This document shows, in pieces, positions 1-7,216 of a DNA stretch of 64,000 bases. The notes under the pieces are model-generated. The model was given only the letters and a program-made list of their open reading frames with translations. It made no database searches and was not told where the DNA came from. The stretch covers positions 3,593,423 to 3,657,422 of the forward strand of contig LT629697.1 of the NCBI GenBank assembly GCA_900100325.1, written 5' to 3'. The stretch comes from Frankineae bacterium MT45. Lineage in GTDB: Bacteria; Actinomycetota; Actinomycetes; Mycobacteriales; Jatrophihabitantaceae. The translations under genes were made by a program, and so were the position numbers. Numbering within the stretch: the stretch's first letter is position 1; each line of letters opens with the position of its first letter.

Positions 1-241
1 ATCGGTCGTCGCGGTCGGAATCCTGCCGCTCACCTCGGGGAACTGCCAGACGGCGGCTCCGGTGAGCATTCACCTGGCCTCCAACGGCAAGGGGCAGTTC
101 TCGCCCTTCGTCGGCGGCACGGTGACCTCGAAGTTCGCGATCGGGAAGCTGGCCAACTGCGGCCTGCTGACCGATGTTCTGAACGCGATCTTCCCGGGCC
201 CGAACAACACGCTCACGCTGAACCTGGTCGCAAAGAGTTAG
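1..241 (+). CDS. C-terminal fragment of a secreted-type protein, function unknown
   Basis: An open frame (codon phase starting at base 2) enters from the left edge and ends at TAG 239-241, giving 79 residues of C-terminus. The segment contains two cysteines (motifs SGNCQTA and KLANCGLL) that could form a disulfide, many small and polar residues, and a closing beta-like segment PGPNNTLTLNLVAKS. There is no membrane segment. This looks like the end of an exported beta-rich protein of the kind common in actinobacteria, but I do not recognise the family with certainty. A strong hairpin follows about 30 nt after the stop. The start and any signal peptide lie outside the window. Confidence 0.6.
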   Translation, partial: SVVAVGILPLTSGNCQTAAPVSIHLASNGKGQFSPFVGGTVTSKFAIGKLANCGLLTDVLNAIFPGPNNTLTLNLVAKS

Positions 242-269
242 TACGCGGGCAGTACCTGCTTAACGGATT

Positions 270-301
270 GGGCCGCATCACCAGCGATGGTGATGCGGCC
301 C
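270..301 (+). terminator. Hairpin terminator after the first gene
   Basis: Perfect 13-bp inverted repeat, GGGCCGCATCACC (270-282) and its complement (289-301), with a 6-nt loop. It starts 28 nt after the stop of the partial gene. There is no clear T-run, which is usual for GC-rich actinobacteria. It also lies just beyond the 3' end of the converging minus-strand gene (310-534), so it may serve both. Confidence 0.7.
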
Positions 302-309
302 GATCTGCT

Positions 310-534
310 TCAACGAGGTGTGTCCCACGAGCTCCGTTGGTCTGGAGGCCCGTCGGTCGGATCGGACGGGAACTTTCCACTCTCCGCTGTTCGATCCTTG
401 AGGAACCTGGTCCTACGTTCCCGCCACGGGTCAGCCCTCACGGGACCCGACCTCGGGCCCCTCTGCTTATCGACACGCCAAGCCACGCCCAACAGGCCCA
501 CTACGAGCACAATCAGCAACAGCCAGAACAGCAT
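310..534 (-). CDS. Small single-pass membrane protein, 74 aa
   Basis: I chose the ATG at 534 because a GGGAGGT ribosome-binding site lies about 8 nt upstream; the longer open frame to 594 lacks one. Residues 1-20 form one strongly hydrophobic segment (MLFWLLLIVLVVGLLGVAWR). It is followed by a basic stop-transfer stretch (VDKQRG) and a charged, Pro- and Arg-rich cytoplasmic tail (WRERRTRFLKDR). No known domain is recognised. The function is unknown; it resembles the many short tail-bearing membrane proteins of actinobacteria. Confidence 0.5.
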   Translation of the reverse strand: MLFWLLLIVLVVGLLGVAWRVDKQRGPRSGPVRADPWRERRTRFLKDRTAESGKFPSDPTDGPPDQRSSWDTPR

Positions 535-840
535 TCCGTCTACCTCCCAGGGGCCTGCGGCCCTTCGGCGCAAGGATAACGGTGCACAAGCCATTCCGCC
601 TCGCAGTCAGCTGTCCCCTGCTACGTGACTTGGCGGACCCCCACGTCCGCGTAGCCAGCCGGCGACGCCGCTTCCCGGTGGACTGGTCCCGTCCCACAAG
701 AGTCAGACGGTCCCCCGGTCTCCCGGTTTCAACATGCCCCGCCCGGCCGGTGCGGTTATCGTGTCCCGACGACTGCCCTGGGGGTACAGCTTCCGGAGCC
801 CCGTTTGCCCTTGTATTGCAGGGCGCCGCAGCGTTGTCGG
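535..840. other. Intergenic region, no gene seen
   Basis: About 305 nt between the 3' end of hipA and the start of the small membrane protein gene. All open frames here are short, lack ribosome-binding sites and look like frame shadows. It contains the GGGAGGT ribosome-binding site of the 310-534 gene and no clear promoter or RNA gene. Confidence 0.5.
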
Positions 841-2118
841 TCAGCGCTGGTCGTAGAAGATGTAGGGGTTGAGGACCTCGCGGCCCATCAATGTGTCCCT
901 CTCCGCAGCGGTTAGATGCGCCTCTTCGGCAGCGTCCTTCCAGTGTTCCCGGATTCCTGAGACGACGTGATCGACCGTGTCGTCCGCGTCAGACGCGGTG
1001 AGGCGGAAAGCCGGTGCGGCCTTGCGGCAGACCCAGAGTTGACTGGACCGGTAGCCGTCGTCGGTGACGGCGATGGCCTGGTTGGAGACCGAGGTCCGTC
1101 GCGGCTGCGGGGTGAGGTCGTACGCCGGTGCAAGCTCGAGTGCGACGCCGTCCCAGAAGGCGGCGTGGTTGCGCAGATGGTCGTCGTTGTTGCCGATGCA
1201 GACGTTGAAGACCAGCCGCAGGAAGAGTTCTCGCAGCGCGTTCTCGGGATGCCGGAACGACGTGGTGATCGCGTCGGCGAGCATCGGGTAGCTCGCGTAC
1301 CGGGCCGAGTATTCGCCGAGCCCGAGAACGGTGAGCGCGGACAACAACATCCGCCGGCCACCGCCCGGGGTCCGGTCGAACCGTTCCACCACGAGAACGT
1401 CCTTTCCGGACACACGCAGGACCTCCACCTCGGGGACGTCGATGCCCGCGTACCGGGCCAACATCATCGCGGCGGCTTCAGCTTTTACGACCGGCCGATC
1501 GTCGGTGGAGGAGGAGAACTTCGCGATCAGATTCCGGTCGCCGTCGGTGAGCAGCGCTTTGGGACGAGCACCCCCCACGGAGGTGCCGTGACCGGCGGCA
1601 ACTGCAAGATCGTCAGGGATGTGTTCGCCGGCTTCGGCCCTCGCTGCGGCCTCGGCCAACTGCTCCAAAGTGGCGTCGCCGCCACGCGGAACGTACTCCG
1701 TCGCTGAGGTCTGGAAGTCGAGCGCACCGATCCGATCGCTCCCCGAGGCGAGCAGGTAGGTCAGTTCGGAGAGTTCCACGTTCGGGTCCGACCCGACACG
1801 CAGGTTGATGACCCGTCTGCCCCAGGCATCCGGGGCCGAGTCGCGCAGACAGCCGGCTATCGGAGTTGGCTCCCGCCCCGGGATCAGCGGCGCGGTGGGA
1901 TCGAAAGTGCCTTGCTGCAAAGGCAATTCCGGGGCAAATAGGGAGATCGCGCCGTCACGGGATAGGTAGCTCCGCCCATAGGCGAACGAGAGCACCGCCC
2001 CGAGCTCCGACGTTCCGGTGACCTGTACGCGGCCAGCGACGACCGGGACAGAAGCGTCGGGCAACCACACCCATACGAACGCGCCGTCCGGCACGGCACC
2101 GAGACTAGAAGTTGTCAT
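841..2118 (-). CDS. hipA: HipA-family toxin kinase, 425 aa
   Basis: HipA-type Ser/Thr kinase, toxin of a type II toxin-antitoxin pair. Known HipA proteins phosphorylate glutamyl-tRNA synthetase or related targets and cause growth arrest. An N-terminal 'couple HipA' region spans about residues 10-110. The Gly-rich loop TSVGGARPK (179-187) holds the Ser/Thr autophosphorylation region. Lys200 (LIAKF) and Glu213 fit the ATP-binding pair. The catalytic loop GNNDDHLRNH (309-318) gives catalytic Asp312 and Asn317, and AYD (332-334) gives the metal-binding Asp. All key residues are present, so it should be active. The ATG at 2118 overlaps the 3' end of the antitoxin gene by 14 nt, implying translational coupling. 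The target is not predictable. Confidence 0.9.
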   Translation of the reverse strand: MTTSSLGAVPDGAFVWVWLPDASVPVVAGRVQVTGTSELGAVLSFAYGRSYLSRDGAISLFAPELPLQQGTFDPTAPLIPGREPTPIAGCLRDSAPDAWGRRVINLRVGSDPNVELSELTYLLASGSDRIGALDFQTSATEYVPRGGDATLEQLAEAAARAEAGEHIPDDLAVAAGHGTSVGGARPKALLTDGDRNLIAKFSSSTDDRPVVKAEAAAMMLARYAGIDVPEVEVLRVSGKDVLVVERFDRTPGGGRRMLLSALTVLGLGEYSARYASYPMLADAITTSFRHPENALRELFLRLVFNVCIGNNDDHLRNHAAFWDGVALELAPAYDLTPQPRRTSVSNQAIAVTDDGYRSSQLWVCRKAAPAFRLTASDADDTVDHVVSGIREHWKDAAEEAHLTAAERDTLMGREVLNPYIFYDQR

Positions 2119-2437
2119 CGATCGTCACCGGCTTCGGGCGGACCCGTGCCGGAAGCACCGCGGTCCTAAGCTGCGCCTCACGCGCAAGTCGGGGCAACTC
2201 ATCGGGTGAGGTGGAGAACAACTCGACACCGCAGAGCACCGCAGCCTCGAAGAACACCCCGATGGCGACGCTCGGCTCCCCCGCCTCGATCCGCCGCAAC
2301 GTAGGTAAAGACACTGACAACCGCCCCGCGAGGTCAGCGGCGGTCCATCCCCGGAGGCGGCGGCCCTCAGCAATCATCGCGCCAAGAGCACTTACCCCCG
2401 CCACGGAACTAGGCAAGTACCGACGATTCACCTTCAC
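2105..2437 (-). CDS. hipB: HipB-like HTH antitoxin, 110 aa
   Basis: XRE/Cro-type helix-turn-helix protein. The domain spans about residues 15-75 with the recognisable stretch GWTAADLAGRLSVSLPTLRR followed by IEAGEPS. It is the first gene of the hipBA operon and should bind HipA and repress the operon by binding upstream operators. The start is GTG at 2437; no strong Shine-Dalgarno is visible. A possible -10 (TATAAG on the minus strand, about 2449-2454) lies about 12 nt upstream, so the leader must be very short. The C-terminal 35 residues (ARVRPKPVTIDDNF end) are outside the HTH and could be the HipA-contacting tail. I see no clear TATCC-type operator like that of E. coli. Confidence 0.82.
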   Translation of the reverse strand: MKVNRRYLPSSVAGVSALGAMIAEGRRLRGWTAADLAGRLSVSLPTLRRIEAGEPSVAIGVFFEAAVLCGVELFSTSPDELPRLAREAQLRTAVLPARVRPKPVTIDDNF

Positions 2438-2876
2438 AGAATCAATCTAGCTTATACTTGCATTAGACGCGATAAATCGATCTTTATGTTCCTTCGATCT
2501 TCGAGACTTCGCTACGCGGGGACTGCTGCGGCGCGGGGAAGGGGCACCGTTCCCATCGGCGAGAGACCACTGTCAACCAACAACGGCGATGCCGTCTCTG
2601 GCTGGAACCATGACGGGGGTGGGTCGGCAAATTGCGCTCCCGGATCGACGGCAAGCCAGGATGTGGATGCCTGAATGCAGCCGTTTGGGTTCGCAAGATC
2701 ACCTTTGCCAGGGTTCGATCCGCACGATCGTTGCTTGGGCACGTCCCGAGTGAGCGTCGGCGACGCCTCCGCCCTTGAAACCTCGTTCACGCGCGACCCG
2801 TCTCACCATCGACTAGGCTCAGTCACTGCACTGGACGCCGCGTCGAAGGTTTGCTCGCGACTTCTCGTGCTGCCCC
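2438..2876. other. Intergenic region upstream of hipBA and the tRNA
   Basis: About 440 nt without a supportable gene. The left 60 nt is AT-rich for this genome (2440-2500) and should carry the hipBA promoter and operator. A TANNNT-type box, TAGGCT at 2814-2819, lies about 58 nt before the tRNA 5' end and could be its -10, but no -35 is evident. Open frames in the middle are short and have no ribosome-binding sites. Confidence 0.45.
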
Positions 2877-2949
2877 GCCCTCATAGCTCAGGGGATAGAG
2901 CGCCGCACTCCTAAGGCGGGCGTCGCAGGTTCGAATCCTGCTGAGGGCA
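2877..2949 (+). tRNA. tRNA-Arg (anticodon CCT)
   Basis: Full cloverleaf. Acceptor GCCCTCA pairs with TGAGGGC. The D arm is GCTC-AGGGGATA-GAGC. The anticodon loop CTCCTAA reads CCT (codon AGG). The T arm is GCAGG-TTCGAAT-CCTGC, with discriminator A at 2949. CCA is not encoded, as in many actinobacteria. The anticodon stem CCGCA/GGCGG ends in an A-G mismatch at the loop (positions 31-39). I found no integrase gene or 3'-end duplication in the window. Confidence 0.95.
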
Positions 2950-3293
2950 CTCCAGCAATAACGGTGAATTCGCGAGATTCCTGAACGAATCACGGGAGGA
3001 TCGCGATAGTCGAACACCGTCGAACCACGTCGGATAGTCACGTACGCACGACGGGATTTCACGGGATGAGCGCCCGGTATGCCGCACTTTGCCGCGAGTC
3101 ATTTTCCGAGCCACGGGATATTTCCGGGATGGCCGACCTTGTGTCTTCCCTTTCGGCCAGCCCCGGTCCAGTGATACCTTCCACCCGATGACGAACAGAT
3201 GGTGGGGACTCGACACCTCGGTGCGCTGGTGGGTCACTCGTCCCGCTGCGGCCGACAACTGGTGGGTCTAGCTATCTAGCTCCGGGGGATGCT
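2950..3293. other. Intergenic region after tRNA-Arg
   Basis: About 340 nt with no supportable gene. It contains a direct repeat of CTGGTGGGTC (about 3229 and 3260) and a TAGCTATCTAGCT motif just before the ribosome-binding site of the next gene. tRNA-Arg 3' flanks are common integration sites, but no att core or integrase is visible. Confidence 0.4.
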
Positions 3294-3506
3294 GTGACTA
3301 TTCAACCGCACGAGCCGAACCGTCCTCAGGTCTACCACGTGATGCCACCGCCGCCACCACAGCAAGCGCCGTGGGCGGGGATGGTGTGGGAACCGGTACC
3401 ACCTCCGGGGCGGCGGCCGAGCGAGGTGTCAGCAGGGAAGGTCCTCGCCCTGGTTGCAGGTTTGTGCGTGCTGGGAGCGGTGGCGCTTCTCATCCTGTTC
3501 GTCTAA
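3294..3506 (+). CDS. Small proline-rich tail-anchored membrane protein, 70 aa
   Basis: GTG start at 3294 preceded by GGGGGA about 4 nt upstream. The N-terminal 45 residues are Pro-rich (MPPPPPQQAPWAGM, PVPPPGRRPSE), presumably cytoplasmic. One C-terminal hydrophobic helix (about residues 48-70, KVLALVAGLCVLGAVALLIL) ends the protein. The layout resembles the N-terminal half of the protein at 3945-4517. Function unknown. The short length makes the call moderate. Confidence 0.5.
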   Translation: MTIQPHEPNRPQVYHVMPPPPPQQAPWAGMVWEPVPPPGRRPSEVSAGKVLALVAGLCVLGAVALLILFV

Positions 3507-3511
3507 CGACG

Positions 3512-3820
3512 TCAGCCGGTATGCGGCGGGGCGTACATCCACTGCCCGCACTCCACACCGTCAACGGCGGCGCGGCACTGATACGTGCGGTGCCCGATGT
3601 TCAGTTCGTAGGGCATCGATCGGCGACGCTCACGCTGTATCTCTATGGCCGGTTGTTCGCGTCCCGGCTCGATGAGGTTGGGTCGAAGCTCGATGCCGCG
3701 ATCCGGGCGCAGGAGGCCATCGCGGGGGCACCTTACGAAGAAAATCGACGACTTCTCCGAAGTGCTCCATGAAATCCTGACAGATGACGTAGTTCGGTAG
3801 CGTCGCCGCGCGATGAACAC
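3512..3820 (-). CDS. Possible small cysteine-containing protein, uncertain start
   Basis: The 3' half of this frame has typical high-GC third positions and reads like protein (MPYELNIGHRTYQC, then AAVDGVECGQWMYAPP), with two cysteines 11 residues apart. The start is unclear: GTG at 3820 has no spaced ribosome-binding site, and ATG at 3616 would give only 34 residues. Translation may begin in between, or this may be a decayed gene. No family is recognised. It converges with the 3294-3506 gene. Confidence 0.3.
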   Translation of the reverse strand: MFIARRRYRTTSSVRISWSTSEKSSIFFVRCPRDGLLRPDRGIELRPNLIEPGREQPAIEIQRERRRSMPYELNIGHRTYQCRAAVDGVECGQWMYAPPHTG

Positions 3821-3944
3821 CCCCGGCTAGGTATGGGTATCCGACGGGGACTTGCGGCGGACAGGGGTACCCCACGCTTCCATACAGCACTGCTGGTACC
3901 TTTCCTTCGCACATCGACCTCACATCTTGTCCGGGGGGACACTC

Positions 3945-4517
3945 ATGAGCCAGCCACCGTACGACCCGAACCAGCCGCCCTACCCACCCCAGGCCTACCC
4001 AGCACAGGGCTATGCGCCCCCACCGGGGTATGCCCCAGTGCCCCAACCGCCGTCGAAGAAGTCGCACAAGGTCCGGAACATCATCCTCGGCGTCATCGGC
4101 GTCTTCGTGCTGATCATGGTGATCGCCGCAGTCGCCAACGGCGGCTCGAAGACCACACCCGACGCAACGACGACCACTTCCGGTGCGCCGAAGTCCTCCG
4201 CACCGAGCATCGCGCACGAACTCGGATCGAAAGATGCCAGCGGCGACGTCACCCTCGGGAAGACCTCGACCGATGAGATCGGGTACACGCACGCCGCGGT
4301 AACAGTGACGAACCATTCGTCGAAGCGGTCGAACTACATCATCGAACTCAGCTTGCAGTCAGCCGATGGAAAGACGCTGTATTCGTCGACGACAGTGCCG
4401 GTGGAGAACTTGGAGCCGGGACAGGCCTCGCCGCAGGATGCAGTTTTCTTGACGTCGACCGCGGTCCCAGCTGGAGCGAAGGTAGTCATCAAGTCGGTTG
4501 ATCGACTAGCTGCATAG
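3945..4517 (+). CDS. Membrane-anchored FxLYD-type extracellular domain protein, 190 aa
   Basis: The ATG at 3945 follows GGGGGGA at good distance; the longer frame upstream is rejected. Residues 1-40 are Pro/Tyr/Gln-rich (PPYDPNQPPYPPQAY and similar), cytoplasmic. Residues 45-67 form a membrane helix (IILGVIGVFVLIMVIAAVA). A Thr/Ser linker then leads to an extracellular beta-sandwich (about 95-190) with YTHAAVTVTNHSSKRSNYII and a late NLEPGQ turn, typical of FxLYD/DUF4352-like domains. Such proteins are common at the actinobacterial cell surface; the role is unknown. A strong terminator follows. Confidence 0.75.
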   Translation: MSQPPYDPNQPPYPPQAYPAQGYAPPPGYAPVPQPPSKKSHKVRNIILGVIGVFVLIMVIAAVANGGSKTTPDATTTTSGAPKSSAPSIAHELGSKDASGDVTLGKTSTDEIGYTHAAVTVTNHSSKRSNYIIELSLQSADGKTLYSSTTVPVENLEPGQASPQDAVFLTSTAVPAGAKVVIKSVDRLAA

Positions 4518-4527
4518 CACTCGGTAC

Positions 4528-4569
4528 GCGAAGGGCGCCCCGCCCCGGACGAGGTGGGGCGCTCTTCGC
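4528..4569 (+). terminator. Hairpin terminator
   Basis: Inverted repeat GCGAAG-GG-GCGCCCC (4528-4542) pairing with GGGGCGC-T-CTTCGC (4556-4569), with small internal asymmetry. It starts 11 nt after the stop of the FxLYD gene and sits between convergent genes, so it can act on both strands. Confidence 0.75.
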
Positions 4570-4583
4570 CGTGAAGCCAGTGG

Positions 4584-5153
4584 CTACCGGCTGGCGAGAC
4601 CAACCGGCTGCTGCGCTCGCGCACCACTCCGAGCGGCACCAGCACGCAGCGCCAGCGCACAGAGAACAACGGTCAGCAGCTCGGCCAGCGAACAGAGAAC
4701 ATCCAACGTTCCAAGGGCTTCCTTCTCGCCCGCAGCCGGGCCGAGCGGAATCGCGATCGTCCGGGTGGCGAACCAGAGCAGCACCACACCGAGCGAGGCC
4801 AACCCACCGGCCTTCAGCAAGGCCGGGCTCGGACGCCACACGACCGCAGCCGCGTAGCCGAACTGCAGCACGGTAAGCACGAGGAAGAACCACCCGTACA
4901 GCGCCGCCTCTTCGAAGTGCTCCCGGATGACCAGCAGGTGGATGACGCCCGCTACCACCGAGGTGAGCGCGACGGCCCCGGGGTAGCCAGCCAGCCGGCG
5001 ACCAAGCGGAATAGGCGCAGCCGGCGCCCCACCAACACGGCGCCCTGAACGGAGCCGGTCCCGCACATACACGGCGGCGAAGATGACGAGCCAACCGCCG
5101 AGCATCGCCAGATGTCCAGCGTGCACCTGCAGCTGCGACTTGGCCTCGATCAT
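4584..5153 (-). CDS. Five-helix integral membrane protein, 189 aa
   Basis: ATG at 5153 overlaps the TGA of the upstream GGDEF-EAL gene (ATGA), so the two are translationally coupled. Five hydrophobic segments lie at about residues 14-30, 58-76, 85-108, 114-135 and 148-166. Between them is a conserved-looking block, AGVIHLLVIREHFEEAALYG, followed by FFLVLTVLQFGYA and later IPLGPAAGEKEALGTLD. This pattern (His-rich helix, GP...E loop) belongs to an uncharacterised actinobacterial membrane family. Coupling to a cyclic di-GMP enzyme suggests a joint role, but none is known. Confidence 0.75.
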   Translation of the reverse strand: MIEAKSQLQVHAGHLAMLGGWLVIFAAVYVRDRLRSGRRVGGAPAAPIPLGRRLAGYPGAVALTSVVAGVIHLLVIREHFEEAALYGWFFLVLTVLQFGYAAAVVWRPSPALLKAGGLASLGVVLLWFATRTIAIPLGPAAGEKEALGTLDVLCSLAELLTVVLCALALRAGAARSGARAQQPVGLASR

Positions 5154-7084
5154 GAGGCCCGCTCCCAGCGACGAGTGTCGGCGAACTCGGCGAAGTCACC
5201 ACCGGAGAGCGGCTTCGAGTAGAGGTAGCCCTGCGACGCCGGGCACCCCAATTCACGCAGAATCTCCTGCTGTTCGCGTACTTCCACGCCCTCGGCCAGG
5301 ATGTCGAGCTCCATCCCGCGGGCCAGGTCGATGATGCCGCGCACCAGCGCTGAGCCGGTCCCGTCGGCCAGGTTCGCCGTGAAGGAACGGTCGATCTTCA
5401 ACTGGTCAGCCGGCAGCGACCCGAGGTAGGCGAGCGAGGAGTATCCCGTCCCGAAGTCGTCGATCGCCACCAGCACACCGAGCGCCCGGACCGCGTCCAG
5501 CTGGCGCCGAGCGGCGTCGAGATCCTGCAGCAGTACACCCTCGGTGACCTCGAGGGTCAGCGACGAGGCCGGCAGGCCGGAATCCGATAGCGCCGCCGAG
5601 ACGAGCGACAACAACGCAGGATTGCCCATCTGTACCGGCGAAAGGTTGACGGCAACGGTGAGCTCCTCGCAGCCGGGCAACTCGCGCCGCCACTGCATGA
5701 CCTGATCCACCGCGGTCCGTAGCACCCAGGCGCCGATCGCTTCGATCTCGCCGGTCTCCTCAGCCAGCGGCACGAAGTCGGTCGGCGGCACCATGCCCCG
5801 CTCCGGGTGGTGCCAGCGCAGCAGCGCCTCCACACCGTCCAGGTAGAGGCCCGCGTGCGGTGCGTCGGAGCGTCGCATCACCGGCTGGTAGTACACCTCG
5901 AACTGCCCCGCGCTCAGCGCCGTCCGAATGTCGGCCGCGAGCGAAGCCCGGTCACGTACCACAGTGTCAAGTCCAGCGGTGTAGGTGAAAACCTGGTTCT
6001 TTCCCGAGGACTTCGCCAGATACATGGCCAGATCGGCGTCGCGCATCAGATCAGCCGAGTCGCGTGACCCGGCCAAGCCGCTGTCAGCCACACCGACACT
6101 GGCCTGCACGAAGATGTCGCGTCCCTCGATCGAGACGCTCGACTGCAACTGGGCGACGATCCGCTCCCCCACCTCGGCGGCCGCGGCCGCGTCGCCCTGG
6201 ACGAGCACGGCGAACTCGTCGCCACCGAGCCGGGCGATCATGTCCGGTGAGTGGACCTCTGACGACATCCGCAGCGCGGCATGCTGCAGCGCCAGGTCAC
6301 CAACGCGGTGACCGGCCGAGTCATTCAGGCTCTTGAAGTTGTCGAGGTCGACGAAGAGCACGCTCACTACGCGGTCCGGCGCGGCCAACCGTCGACTCAA
6401 CTCCTCGACGAAAGCAGTGCGGTTCGGTAGCCGGGTCAGCGGATCCGACAGTTCCTGCTGCTCGTTCGACTTCCACGCGATGAGATGAGTGACGCTCGCG
6501 GCGAGCACGAATCCACCATGAATCAAAGCCCATTTGATCGGGTTCTGCATCTCCGCGGAGCTACCGTAGACCGAGCCAGGAGCCAACTCCCCCATCACCG
6601 CGTGGTGAAGGACGGTGATCAGGACGCAGAGACCGAACGCCACCCAGTCCTGATACAGCGAGACGACGCCGAGCATCACAAAGAAGTGGAAGTGGGCCTC
6701 AGTCAGGCCGTTGGAGAGGTCGACCAGCGTCGCCGAGGCGAACATCAGGCTCACCGTCACGGTGTTGGTACGCATCCGCCGGCTGAACTGCGAGCTCATC
6801 CCCAGCACCGCCGGAATCGCCACGATCAGCACCTCGATCGCGCAGGTGCCCGGGCTCACGCCGCGCAACAGCCCATAGGCACCGAGCCCGAACGCCTGAA
6901 TGAGGGCGAACCAGCTTATCCAGCGGTTGCGGCGGATCCAGAGTTCGTCGGGGAGCGTGCGCCCCTCGGGCAGCCATTCGATGACCCAGCGGAATCGGCG
7001 GCGCAGGGCCGCCGCGAGGACCCGTTCCTGAGGCGCGTCGGAGGGCGAGGTGACCTCAGCTGGCCGGACGACCTTGAGCGTCAT
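5150..7084 (-). CDS. Membrane GGDEF-EAL cyclic di-GMP enzyme, about 644 aa
   Basis: An N-terminal membrane module of about six helices (residues 55-205) contains AHFHFFVMLGVVSLYQDW and LHHAVMGELAP, a signature of sensor modules found in actinobacterial diguanylate cyclases and kinases. The GGDEF domain (about 210-370) has an intact ARLGGDEF active site; the position of the inhibitory RxxD site reads HSPD, so product inhibition is probably absent. The EAL domain (about 385-640) has VEALLRW, AVNLS, DDFGTGYSSL, LKIDRSF and AEGVE, all expected of an active phosphodiesterase. The start is uncertain: ATG at 7084 is used, but GTG at 7096 or TTG at 7159 are possible. It forms an operon with the downstream membrane protein. 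Whether synthesis or hydrolysis dominates cannot be read. Confidence 0.92.
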   Translation of the reverse strand: MTLKVVRPAEVTSPSDAPQERVLAAALRRRFRWVIEWLPEGRTLPDELWIRRNRWISWFALIQAFGLGAYGLLRGVSPGTCAIEVLIVAIPAVLGMSSQFSRRMRTNTVTVSLMFASATLVDLSNGLTEAHFHFFVMLGVVSLYQDWVAFGLCVLITVLHHAVMGELAPGSVYGSSAEMQNPIKWALIHGGFVLAASVTHLIAWKSNEQQELSDPLTRLPNRTAFVEELSRRLAAPDRVVSVLFVDLDNFKSLNDSAGHRVGDLALQHAALRMSSEVHSPDMIARLGGDEFAVLVQGDAAAAAEVGERIVAQLQSSVSIEGRDIFVQASVGVADSGLAGSRDSADLMRDADLAMYLAKSSGKNQVFTYTAGLDTVVRDRASLAADIRTALSAGQFEVYYQPVMRRSDAPHAGLYLDGVEALLRWHHPERGMVPPTDFVPLAEETGEIEAIGAWVLRTAVDQVMQWRRELPGCEELTVAVNLSPVQMGNPALLSLVSAALSDSGLPASSLTLEVTEGVLLQDLDAARRQLDAVRALGVLVAIDDFGTGYSSLAYLGSLPADQLKIDRSFTANLADGTGSALVRGIIDLARGMELDILAEGVEVREQQEILRELGCPASQGYLYSKPLSGGDFAEFADTRRWERAS

Positions 7085-7216
7085 CGCAGCCGGCACCGAA
7101 CCTGGCCGCAGGGGCCTACCGGCGAAGCGTCGATAACCAGAGCACGCATACTTTCCCAATCGGCCGGATGGTGGCCGACTTAAGGTTTCAACTATTTCGC
7201 CAAAGCTCCGTAGAGA

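Noticed and set aside
2823-3258. Minus-strand frames reading like SRIRTCDARLRSAALYPLSY and PQQDSNLRRPP
   Set aside because: These are well-known artefact peptides from the strand opposite a tRNA gene; here they fall exactly over tRNA-Arg.
2950-3293. Integrated element at tRNA-Arg
   Set aside because: No integrase, no duplicated tRNA 3' end and no phage genes in the window.
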